A DNA stretch of 64,000 nucleotides, taken from positions 11,561,501 to 11,625,500 of the forward strand of contig NC_061135.1 in NCBI RefSeq assembly GCF_905220365.1. Direction: 5' to 3'. The notes beneath the pieces were generated by a model. That model was given only the letters and a program-made list of their open reading frames with translations, ran no database searches and was not told the DNA's origin. Numbering within the stretch: position 1 is the first letter of the stretch; every line of letters begins with the position of its first letter. This document shows positions 24,101 to 32,062 of this stretch, one piece after another. The stretch comes from Vanessa cardui (taxonomy: Eukaryota > Arthropoda > Insecta > Lepidoptera > Nymphalidae). The position numbers were made by a program, and so were the translations under genes.

Positions 24101-26747
24101 TTATTTATATATATTTTTTGTATTGCTAAATTAAAATAAGTAATAAACCTGTTGTATGTACTATGGATGGAACGGATTTTTAAAAAATTTATATAGACAA
24201 TAATCTACATATATATATATATACGTATTTATGTCGCCGTAATATTACAAAATTTGACCGACCAATCAGCAAGAGCTTTCGACAGTTGACAATTTGACGT
24301 GGGTCAGATTGCAATCTAACAGTTTCTATGACATATTTCAAGGTTAACTTGGATAGATTACACAATGGTAGAGAAGAGAGAAGAGTACGTTAGATTGCAA
24401 TTTTCACGGTTCACAATATTTCTACAGGTTGCAATCTGACGAGATAGATTGTAATCTAACGAATTTTGTAATCTCACAGTGACTTATACATACGTTTTTC
24501 CTTAGGCGTCTATCACTGAAAAAAGCTACTGAGGTTTGTGACTTTGACCAATCGATGCGGAATCCTCTGTAGGTGGTTGTTATAAGGCAATGTTTAAGTT
24601 ATTATTGGTCGTGTTACTAGGGTTGGGCTTGGCAGCGCTCCTCACGACACAGAATGCGACAGTTCTCGAACGCTTTCCCGCCATTTTGTTGAATCTGACT
24701 GAAGTTCTCAATGACGTCATGAAGATGGAAGAATCAGGGAATTATGTCGAGTAAGTGGTTTTAAAATCAACATTTTAAATGATAACTGATATTCAAGTAC
24801 ACGGAAAAATCGTTCTCAAGTTGTTTAAGAGCCTAGTACTTTTAGAAAATAATATCGGTTTCTGCAAATAACCCTTCCGTAACGAGTGGTCATTTTAAAG
24901 ACTATCTCTATTTATAAATCTTATTAAAATTTTATTGAAAGTTTATTTTATAATTATTACATATAAATGTGATTTAAATAATTTGATGATACTTAAAGTT
25001 GTCATATTTTTTTTATTCGCCTATTTAATTGTAGCTTTTCATCAAAATAGCATCATTACTATAGCCAAACCAATTGATATTGTGATGCTATAATATTGTT
25101 TATTCCTTATTTTTCCTAGGGCTTTTACTTTCATATGTATAGAAAATAAAATGACTAAATCAGGTTAATATAAAAAAAAACAAACATTTGAACAATCTAC
25201 ATTGAATTGAAATTTATGAAAACGTTAATATATTAACTTATAATTTGTTGAGGGTCAGTAATGATTGGATTTCATAATTTTTTTTTCAATAATTCCATCA
25301 AAAACACTAAACTTTTGTACAATATTTTTGTTCAAGTGACACAAATATTTTGTTTACAATCTCTTTAAAATTCTCGTATAAACTCCGGACTAATCCGGTA
25401 CAAATGCTCTCAAGAGTTAGTTAATGTTACACATCTGGATATACACCATGATATATATAAATTGATTTTTATTTTGATATATATAAACCTGGCAACAAAG
25501 AACATTATAATAATAATAAGTACTTATTTCTTAGGTGTTAATTAAAAATTTCTTTCTCAAATAGTTAGACACTAACTCATTCGTTACTTTTTTTTTTACT
25601 CAAAAAATGTTATTTCGGCACTTGTATTATTTTACAAATTTTTTTCACATTTTGAAGTGATTACAAAATGAAATTCGCTTCGATTGGGCTGGATATATAT
25701 CGGATATATAGAAAAAATTGGATTTTTGATATTTATTATAAAAATCGGATTCTTAATAATCGTCGGTTGCAGTGCGCTGGTGTCGCCGCCGGGCTCGCGG
25801 CCCGCGTCGCCGCTGGAGGGGCGTGGCGGCGCGGCGCGCTGGGAGGGCGCGGGCGCGGGAGCGGGAGCGGGGGCGGGCGCGGGCGAGGGCGAGGAGGGCG
25901 CGCGCTCGGCGCACGAGCAGCGGCGGCGGCGGTTCGCGGCCGCGCACCCCGCGCGCGCTTTGGACCTGCGCGCCGTCACTCACCATCAGGTCACTATTTC
26001 TCATATTAATTTCGATCGTTCTTCCCACTGCTAGATGCTCACCTTCCCCTGTGGCCTTGGATTCATTTCGATCGCTCTTCCCACTGCTAGATGTTCAACT
26101 TCGCCTGTAGACGGGGACTGTGGGCTGCTGAACTATTTTATGCGTATATATATATTAAAATACTAGCTCACTCTCGTTCTTCGCTACTAAATGATAAAAT
26201 ATTTTTTTTTGAAATAGTACAGTAGTGAATGAGTGGGTGTCCATGCAGGCCTGCACAGTAAGGTATTTTCATCAATAGTATAAATGAAGTACACAATTAG
26301 TTTCAGCTGGTTTTTGTAGTCCCTTCTGTCTCTATATAGACTGTGGAGTATGGCACCACCCGACGCGTGGCCCGTCAGATTAGCCAGAAGTCATCTTTCT
26401 GGCAATACTATGTATACTTTCTACTAATAATATGTCCAGTACTCCACCTAATTCCTTTGGTAATTCAACGATTAAGCCGAAAAATTATTTCAGTAGTATA
26501 GTATATTCATTATTGATGTACTACTCTACTTTTAGTCGTGTCCTGTTCATATTTATAATCTTTAAATATCAAATATCGAATTAAAATTATAATAGTTACA
26601 TACGTATTGGACTAATCGTGGCAAATACTTTAAACATTTCAGCTAGAAACACTAAAGAGTCAAGTGGGACCCGAAACTTTCGAACGGTTACTGCAATCGA
26701 CGGACAAGGAGACGCTTCAGCAAATCAGAGAATACATACCTCTTTAA
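12145..26747 (+). CDS. IPO11: Importin-11 (karyopherin-beta family)
   Basis: Sixteen exons join in one frame of 1014 codons plus stop: 12145-12279, 13013-13233, 13659-13818, 14141-14387, 14514-14795, 15507-15688, 15923-16108, 16798-16897, 18288-18496, 19587-19784, 20698-20890, 21575-21827, 23228-23454, 24621-24750, 25773-25989 and 26643-26747. Vertebrate IPO11 is about 975 residues. Importin-11 is a RanGTP-regulated HEAT-repeat receptor that carries cargo such as UBE2E-type E2 enzymes into the nucleus. Diagnostic stretches are the N-terminal VLKPAEKKLQEWEIEPGFYS, then DRYWRRNAP, QIATQQAVLIAKIAR, LASKRLIEDKR, DAIYNAVGLAAFDLYD, ETKMHVLHVVSFVTER, AHVYLLEDALELWLAVLE and a C-terminal LQQIREYIPL. 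Exons 9-13 and 15 are strikingly GC-rich while exons 1-5, 8 and 16 are AT-rich. Exon 15 encodes a (GA)6 repeat (about residues 933-945) and an Arg run absent from the vertebrate protein. The exon 15 donor GTCACT is weak but keeps the frame. Confidence 0.95.
13297..13598 (+). mobile_element. tRNA-derived SINE, family 1 (IPO11 intron 2)
   Basis: The head GAGATGGCCCAATAGCTAAAA and B-box-like GGTTCAAACCC are followed by the family body (CTCATGCTCGGTGGTGA, TGTGAGGAAA, ATTCTGCCACATGTG, GGAGAGAGGAGGCC). This copy is diverged from the other family 1 members in the window and so is probably older. Confidence 0.8.
15140..15466 (-). mobile_element. tRNA-derived SINE, family 1, with 12-bp TSD (IPO11 intron 5)
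   Basis: Full-length copy. On the plus strand it starts with the (AAC)n tail, then GCCTGTAAATTCCCACTGCTG, and ends with the tRNA head complement (CATCTCGACTC). The 12-bp direct repeat AATGATATATCA at 15140-15151 and 15455-15466 flanks it, which is the hallmark of target-primed retrotransposition. It lies about 40 bp upstream of IPO11 exon 6. Confidence 0.92.
16441..16700 (-). repeat. Dispersed repeat family R3 (IPO11 intron 7)
   Basis: Starts at a poly-T run and contains GAGCATATGGGCCACCTGATGG, then the AAGATGTTAAGTCC and TGTGCCTGTAGT blocks shared with 17926-18240. The right half is degenerate. The poly-T/poly-A end suggests a retroposed origin. Confidence 0.65.
16955..17172 (+). mobile_element. 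tRNA-derived SINE, family 2 (IPO11 intron 8)
   Basis: The tRNA-like head is well preserved (A-box TGGTCGAGTGGTGAG, B-box GGGTTCGATTCCC). The family body follows (TCTACGTTGTCTTGGGT, GGTACCGTCGTTACTTCTGATT, CATTGGGATCAGGGTAA), ending at a TATTTATT-type tail. It could be mistaken for a tRNA gene, but there is no proper cloverleaf closure and a body follows. Confidence 0.82.
17281..17566 (-). mobile_element. tRNA-derived SINE, family 1, diverged (IPO11 intron 8)
   Basis: The (AAC)n-like tail and TGTAAATTTCCCACTGCTGG are followed by the inverted family body to the head complement (GATGCACGGGTTCTAACCACTTGG). It has small deletions relative to the 15140-15466 copy, for example around the CTCTCC block. 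Confidence 0.8.
17754..17925 (+). repeat. Dispersed repeat family R4
   Basis: Contains GAGTTTCTTGCCGGTTCTTC, GAATCTACTTTCCGAACCGG and TAAAAGCCTACTTGAATAAAG, ending in a TTTGAT-type tail. Other copies are at 47277-47430 (+) and 37547-37700 (-), with a fragment at 35166-35240 (-). It looks like the 3' end of a retroelement. It abuts an R3 copy directly. Confidence 0.75.
17926..18240 (-). repeat. Dispersed repeat family R3, full copy
   Basis: After a poly-T run come GGTTGGCGGACGAGCATATG, CACCTGATGGTAAGTGGTCAC, TAAGATGTTATGTCCCTTGTG and finally GACGGGCTTGCACAAAGCCC. It is nearly identical in design to 51515-51812 and 55965-56232 in reverse. It lies in IPO11 intron 8, ending about 50 bp before exon 9. 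Confidence 0.8.
18450..18613 (+). repeat. Tandem partial copy of IPO11 exon 9 3' end, donor and SINE tail
   Basis: The segment from TCGCGCCCTACGCGCC at 18450 through the exon 9 donor (GTAACAAC at 18497) and the first part of the SINE tail region recurs at 18567, 117 bp downstream. There are therefore two copies of the exon end with identical 5' splice sites (18497 and 18614). Reading through to the second donor meets an in-frame TAA in the SINE part, so the first donor must be the productive one. Confidence 0.9.
18499..18932 (-). mobile_element. SINE family 1 abutting IPO11 exon 9 donor, partly duplicated
   Basis: The (AAC)n tail of a minus-strand SINE begins two or three bases after the exon 9 splice junction. 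A 68-bp piece of it (18499-18566) is followed by the duplicated exon end, then a full-length copy (about 18616-18932) ending in the head complement. In the full copy the start contains a small snap-back (AAATTCC..CTGCCCAGCAGTGGGAATTT, about 18640-18669) where normal copies read straight through. Confidence 0.88.
19739..20148 (+). repeat. Tandem duplication of IPO11 exon 10 3' end and intron start
   Basis: About 46 bp of exon 10 (CATGCTGCGCGCCGCC onward), its donor (AAGGTGACC) and about 165 bp of intron are repeated 215 bp downstream with about 10% differences and a small deletion (second donor at 20000). Both units also contain a dispersed-repeat piece (AGCTGGAGCTCCAG, GGACATAGGATACTCTTTTT). 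The second copy lacks an acceptor and most of the exon. Confidence 0.9.
20281..20582 (-). mobile_element. tRNA-derived SINE, family 1 (IPO11 intron 10)
   Basis: Full-length inverted copy from the (AAC)n tail to the head complement (GTTCTAACCACTGGGCCATCTC), closely similar to the 15140 copy. It ends about 115 bp before exon 11. No clear target-site duplication was found. Confidence 0.88.
21026..21339 (+). mobile_element. MITE family M1, copy A (IPO11 intron 11)
   Basis: The left end GTATAGTAGGACACAA is mirrored by the right end TTGTGTCGTACTATAC, and the inverted repeats continue inward (ATGTAGCATCGG / CCGATGCGACAT). No coding capacity. The body (CAATAGAAATAGCTC, GACGCTATTCGTCGCTATAG, GTTTGTGCAAAGATCATATT) is shared with two further copies at 22577-23172. 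Superfamily unknown. Confidence 0.8.
22176..22500 (-). pseudogene. Tc1/mariner-like transposase remnant
   Basis: The minus strand around 22195-22325 translates to KPIEHVWENLRKAV, the conserved Tc1/mariner transposase block that contains the last catalytic acidic residue (PIExxW). Further upstream on the same strand HDNQQTHG resembles the DN.xxH catalytic block. Stop codons and frame breaks between them show it is dead. It lies in IPO11 intron 12 next to MITE copies. Confidence 0.65.
22577..22915 (+). mobile_element. MITE family M1, copy B (IPO11 intron 12)
   Basis: Begins GTACGACACAAATTAG and ends TTGTGTCGTACTATAC, with the same body as copy A. It carries an extra segment near the right end (GCGTACTCAATGCGGATG). 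Copy C follows head to head with no spacer. Confidence 0.8.
22916..23172 (-). mobile_element. MITE family M1, copy C, inverted and end-truncated
   Basis: Starts GTATAGTATCATC directly after copy B, then runs as the reverse complement of copies A and B (AATATCATCTTTGCACAAACG ... CCGATGCTACATCTAATTTG). About 80 bp at the inner end are missing. Copies B and C together form a long inverted repeat just before exon 13. Confidence 0.78.
23472..23866 (-). mobile_element. SINE family 1 with 3'-transduced IPO11 exon 9 fragment
   Basis: In intron 13, 18 bp after the exon 13 donor, a minus-strand SINE (about 23550-23853) is preceded on the plus strand by a copy of the exon 9 end (23495-23549, GAGCAGTTCGCGCCC to CTCCTG) and its donor. 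The 13-bp direct repeat ATAATAACATACA at 23472-23484 and 23854-23866 encloses both parts, so they integrated as one unit. Viewed on the SINE strand, exon 9 antisense lies downstream of the SINE tail and ends in a short TTG-like tail. This is a 3' transduction from the SINE that abuts exon 9 at 18497. Confidence 0.88.
23945..24112 (+). mobile_element. SINE family 2 fragment lacking the tRNA head
   Basis: Shares TTCTATGTTGTCTTAGGTG, ACCATCGTTAGTTCTGATT and TAGCTACTTACATTGAGATTA with 16955-17172, and ends in (TTTA)n. The tRNA-like head is missing. IPO11 intron 13. Confidence 0.7.
24233..24483. mobile_element. MITE-like element M2 with 24-bp imperfect TIRs
   Basis: The left end GTCGCCGTAATATTACAAAATTTG and the reverse complement of the right end agree at about 19 of 24 positions. 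The interior repeats AGATTGCAATCTAAC-type blocks in both directions four times. No coding capacity. IPO11 intron 13. Superfamily not determined. Confidence 0.55.
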
Positions 26748-27001
26748 ATATTACTAAAAAAAACCTCATTTTCCATTTCTCGTATGCGTTTTGTATAATT
26801 TCCGCACAAGGAAATATATGTTTTTTTTTTTTTTTTTAAATCAATTCAAGACTTTCGATTATTAAAACAAACATACCTTTTAATTGTAAGGTTATGTGCC
26901 CGAGGTTTTATTGTGAAGAAGTTATTTTTTTTTTTAATATATTAATTTAAGTCCGTTCATATTGTACCATCCGATTGCTTTGGTATCGCGATTATTAAAA
27001 A

Positions 27002-27052
27002 AATAAACTATAATTATAGTTTTTAGTTTTATAGGTACAGCTTATAAATAAA
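27002..27052 (+). terminator. Candidate IPO11 poly(A) signals
   Basis: AATAAA occurs at 27002 and 27047, about 255-300 bp after the IPO11 stop. Many AT-rich matches follow, so the true cleavage site cannot be chosen from sequence alone. Confidence 0.35.
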
Positions 27053-29631
27053 ATATAATACATAATTATGTGATATACTTACGATTTTCCTACACAGCTT
27101 TAAATGTAAGGCGTTTGTACATGGCATTATATATATTTTCAAACATGTTAAATAGGTATTCCCAATAACTGTTCAAATTTTAAGATGACTTTTAAATCAT
27201 AAGACAGAAATAGTGCTTGTATTAAACTTATCATAAATTTAAATTAAAAATTCGAGTTTTATTTCTAATTAGTTAAAAATGTCTGTTACTCTAAATTGAT
27301 CGTAATTTCATCTGGAATATAAATAATATGATATGCAAAATAACCTAGGCGTAGGGCTATATGCACAAGAAATTATAAAAAAAAAAAACTAAAATGTATA
27401 CAAAAATTTACATCCTTCAATCGTCACTTTAGATAAAAAAGAAAATATTATTGCGGGTGAAAATGATAGCATTATTAAGCATTTGAACAATTTGGACAGA
27501 ATAAGCAAGCATTTGAAGATTAACTATAAGGCGTTTAAAATTAACACTCCTGAAAAAGTATATAAATTAAGAAATGTTGTCTTGTAAGCAGTGTTTTGTT
27601 TTAATCATCTATTGTCATTTGGATGTTTTATAAGTAAACAAAATTAAGTGCAAGATATTTGTCGCTGTCTCTGTGCGTATTTGTTTTGGAGAAAACAAAA
27701 ATTTACTACCGGACTGTTTAGCGAAACTACTCGTTCCGCACTGATTTATAAAGCGCATAAATGACGTGATTTTTTTTTTATAAATATTAGGAATAATTGC
27801 AAAATAAGACAAAGGTTCCCTTGGTGTTGTATTATTAGACTTTGATATCAGTACAGAAATCTTATGTCAAAATATTTATCAAAGACTACGTTGCTTATTT
27901 GGTTTCCAAATATTAACGAAGAGTATACGCTATAAATGTTGTCAATAAATGTAGAATTATTTTTAAAAAATCGAAAAATAACCGTTATTTTATAACAAAT
28001 TTATCTTTATAAACTGTCGAAATAAGAAGGGCGTTTTTAATAAAATTGGCCAAATTTAAGTTTAATGGAATTACACCATGCATCAAATATTACTAATTAA
28101 AAAAAAAAATATTTTATACTAACCGTTCATATGTTTGACAGTTTATAATTGAAATTGTATTTAAATAATATTTTCCGCATTGTTGTTTGTGGGAAACGGT
28201 TATCAGTCTACTGGATACATTAAAAGCATTTTGATTTTGATTTTAATATCTTCAAAATCATTCTAGGCGGTTGGCATATTTTGTAACCTTCGATTAACAT
28301 AGAGATTGATTTACTTATATGGCAACATTTCTTGTAATATAAAAAAAAAATGTTTATAAAAATTGTAATGGAAAAAATATTGTATTTCATGACACAGAAA
28401 AATGATTTGTAATTGTGTATTAATTTTTAAGAGCAATGAATTTTTTGTACAAGCAAATAAATCATATATTTCATAACTTTAAAATTAATGGTCATGGTAA
28501 AAAAACTACGGTTAACCATTATAAAAAAAAGATAATAAAAAAACATATGTAATAAAAAGTCAAATGATATATCTAAGATTTTCTCAATATATAAGTTCCT
28601 TAAACTTATAGATTCAAATAAAAATAAAATGAATGTAAAATTGTATGATATTGTCTTTATCTATCTATATTATTATTGCTTTATAATTAAACCTAAGCTT
28701 TTTTTATAACTTAGTGTACATATAATAAATGTACTATAAAGTAATGTTCGATTGTTATTTTTCAAACAGAAATTTTACTTTTATAATTAATGTAAAATTT
28801 AGTAACTGTAGTGATTAATTCAAACGTCAATAAATATGTACATTTTCGTTTAAATTTTTTAACAATTTACGGTTTTGCCCACTCATGGTTTTGTGGAGAT
28901 GATTAGTGAAACAATACCATTGTCTCTTTCTTTAGAATATCAAACCAATAGTGACAGAAAGAGAGGAAACAGTGTCTAATTAACTTATGTTTGAATAACT
29001 ATATTAAGGCTGTTAATTACGCAAAAGTGTAATAAAATAAAGGAGAAGCAAGGCAACAATAGGTATGGAAGTTTTATAATGTCCAGTTACTATATTCCAA
29101 AAGCGATTAGTTTTGTTATGTATGACATATTCTCAACGAGGCATAGTTCTGAATTGTCCCTATAAAAGCTTTTCGTAAATATCAAAATCTCATTTACACG
29201 AAAGCAACTTTAAAGCATTTTATTCGTAACAAAAAAAAAGCAATTGGTAACTGATGTGCAATGATAATTCTTCATGTAGAGTAACCGGGCCATAAGCCAA
29301 TTACTATGAGTTTTTTTAGTATATGACAAAATTAAATATGTAGTTTCTTTTCTACGAATCAAATAATTTGTGCATAAGAGTTTTAATGGATAAATTTTGC
29401 TTATGGAAATGTTATTCCGTAAGCAAAATTAAAGAAGTTGCCACGACTTAAAAATTACTTTCTTCGTTAGATCCTACGGAAAAATTATGGAGAGAATAAA
29501 AGGAAACGTTTTGCAATGTGTATTATTGTTTTATTTAAAAAAAGTGCCCCTTACAGCTTTTTATTTCCCTTTGGTTTAGTTATTCATAATCTTTCAGTAT
29601 TGATACAAAATTAGAACATCTTATCCTAATA
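27053..29631. other. AT-rich intergenic DNA
   Basis: No gene, RNA or recognisable transposon in this stretch. The small open frames are short and AT-rich and look like chance. The IPO11 3' UTR may extend into the first few hundred bases. Confidence 0.5.
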
Positions 29632-29922
29632 GGGACCAGTGATTAGCACGTGTGCATCTTAACCGATGATTGTGGGTTCGATCCCAGGCAAGCACTTCTG
29701 AATATTAATGATCTTAATTAGTATTTATAATTCATCTCGTGCTCGGCGGTGAAGGAAAACATCGTGAGGAAACCTGCACGTGTCTAATTTCATAGAAATT
29801 CTGCCACATGTGTATTCCACTTACACGCATTGGAATAGCGTGGTGGAATATGTTCCAAACGTCCTCCTCAAATGGATAGAAGGCCTTAGCCCATATGTGG
29901 GAAATTTAGAGGCTGTTGTTGT
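29632..29922 (+). mobile_element. tRNA-derived SINE, family 1, old copy
   Basis: Degenerate head (ACCAGTGATTAGCACG), then the B-box-like GGGTTCGATCCCAGGC and the family body, ending in GGCTGTTGTTG. A 7-8 bp CCTAATA-type repeat flanks it (29624-29631 and 29924-29931). Confidence 0.8.
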
Positions 29923-30073
29923 ACCCTAATAAATTGTAGTTGATTAAATTGATTGAAATTTAAATTTTCAGCAAATCAATCCGCGTTTCAGGCAGAATAG
30001 CATAGATCCGGTCATTCTTTGTCAGGTTTTGTTTATAGTTTATGTGCAAACCAGCAGTAGGCTTACATGACCA

Positions 30074-30254
30074 AAAGTGACCACTACCGATGGCTTACAG
30101 GTGCGTTTCCGCTCCTAAGAAATTTCTTGGCTCTTTTTGTGGAGGATTCCATTTTGTCTCGATTCAAATTTGTCTGGAATAACCGCCGACGCAAATTGGT
30201 TCGACGCAATGATTTTAAAAGACAGAAATTGCCTTAAGAATGGCGCTGTTGTGT
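30074..30254 (-). mobile_element. LINE 3'-end fragment, related to 49801-51105
   Basis: Aligned on the plus strand it shares GTGACCACTACCG, GCTTACAGGTGCGTTTCCG, GGAATAACCGCCGACG and GGCGCTGTTGTG with the last 250 bp of the LINE at 49.8 kb, with heavy decay. No reading frame survives. Confidence 0.6.
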
Positions 30255-31136
30255 GCGTCTACGGTGCTTTCGTCTGCATATAACTCAATATTTCTGATTT
30301 GCTTGATTCATAAGAAGCAGATGGTGTGAAGTGATGATACACAACTTTGTGGAACATACACATAATATAGCCTTTTTATAATGTAGAGACTACCCATTTG
30401 GTGGCCACTGAAATATAATCTGCTAATTTACAAGCCAATTTTCTAATAGGACACAGAATATATTACAAGACTAAACAATAAAATTCGATATAATTACAGG
30501 TTAATAATAATGTAATTGGCATTTGTTGAATATTTTGGTGCATTTTCTTTGACTTGCTAAAAAACTGATCGTGTTCAACGTGAAACTCTGATCAGAAACT
30601 TTATAACAATGGAATCAGAAACGTTCGACCTTTTGACTTCTTCGCTTGATAATACCGTTCATAGAGTTCACATTAAAGGAAAAAGTCTCCTAGGGTTTCA
30701 GTCGATAAGGGATCAATTCTTTAACTTTCTATTTCTTATATATACATATATATATATGATTTCCTTGTTTTGTAGAGAACAACCATAATATATCATTATT
30801 TGCTAATGATACTTCCTTAGTTTTTAAAATTATGAGAGAGACTCTTTGCTCCGTTTTACAACAGGATGCCAGAAAGCGTTTAAGTTGACATATTGAAATG
30901 TTACTTTCTCTTTTAAATACATAACCTATCCACATCAGCTAATACTCTAAATTTTATGACCGCCATTGCTGCAGTACTGAGTCTACTTACTTATTACTAA
31001 TATAGTTATTTAAAGTGAATCCGACAAATTATGTTTTGTCATGCTGTCTACTGTTTCGCCATTTAAAAATGTCTTACAGTTGACAGATTTTTAAATAGAT
31101 GTAGTTTATACAATTTTATTTATGTTACTTAGAAGA

Positions 31137-32062
31137 TTTTCGAAACCGAAACTGATTTCGGAAGTTGTCGTGCACGCTCGCCTAACTTCGTTTCTCGCGG
31201 CAACGCTTTAGCGGCCGCTGGCGGCTCTGGTCGGTGATTGTCGCGCGCCGTTTATTACGTCACGTTGTATAGGTAAACTTATTTCAAGATTTGTTTTTCA
31301 TTCCGATGACCTATTGATGCATTTTTGTTGTAATCGTTCATTATTACGGTTTTTATTTTGTTTACAGTAAAATGTCGTAAAGAGAAAAAAATCGAATATG
31401 GCAGTACTTCGACAAAAGTATCAGTTATCTATACATCAAAAGCACATCAAAATATAGGCTATTTGACTAGTTTTTAAAATCCATTTTATATTATTTAGTA
31501 GAAGTTAAGGAACCCAGTAAAAGTTGATTTTTTTTATTTCTAGTACATTTTTGCCGAAAAATATCATATTAAAAATTCCATATTTAAATAACGCGCGAAA
31601 ACGCTACTTGGACAATATGGTGCTGCAATGGGGTCGGTGACGTCACTTTCCTGTATTTATCTGTGGTACATATAGTAGAAAAGCAATGTTAACAAGAAAG
31701 TGACTTAATCACAAATCCGGCCAATCAGGAGCGTTTATATCAGGTTACAAACGTTTGAAAAAATGTATTTTTATTTATGGAATTTTAAACAAATTAAGTG
31801 TTATTTTCAACTTTCGTTAGTAAATAACCATTTTTAAACTCATAATATACACTGATTACAATAATTCACAATTTATTTTTCGCATTGTCAAATAGCCTAT
31901 TGATAAAATTTGACATAAGATTTTAAAATACCAAATTTCAGCATTTAATGGATTTTTTATATTTGACCACCTGAGCTTCGGTTTCGGTTTCAGCCGAAAC
32001 TGAAGTCACGGCCGAATATTCGGTTTCGGCCGGAAAACTAGTTCGGTCGGACTCTACGAAAT
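31137..32062. mobile_element. Possible decayed DNA transposon split by MITE M3
   Basis: Both sides of the MITE at 31454-31900 show unusual GAAACCGAA/TTCGG-rich blocks (about 31147-31170 and 31975-32045, including TTCGGTTTCGGTTTCAGCCGAA). Such blocks resemble termini of hAT-type elements. A CpG-rich segment lies at 31180-31265 (GCGGCCGCTGGCGG, TTACGTCACG). No transposase is readable, so the class is only a suggestion. Confidence 0.35.
31454..31900 (+). mobile_element. MITE family M3, copy 1
   Basis: About 447 bp, with ends ATAGGCTATTTGAC and GTCAAATAGCCTAT, a perfect 14-bp terminal inverted repeat. The TA next to GGC could be a TA target duplication of Tc1/mariner type. The interior shares CGCTACTTGGACAATATGG and GGTGACGTCACTTTCCTG with the copy at 57211. 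Non-coding. Confidence 0.85.

Noticed and set aside
25632..26110. Arg/Ala/Gly-rich open frames on both strands
   Set aside because: Shadows of the GC-repeat exon 15. Only one frame joins exons 14 and 16 with family homology.
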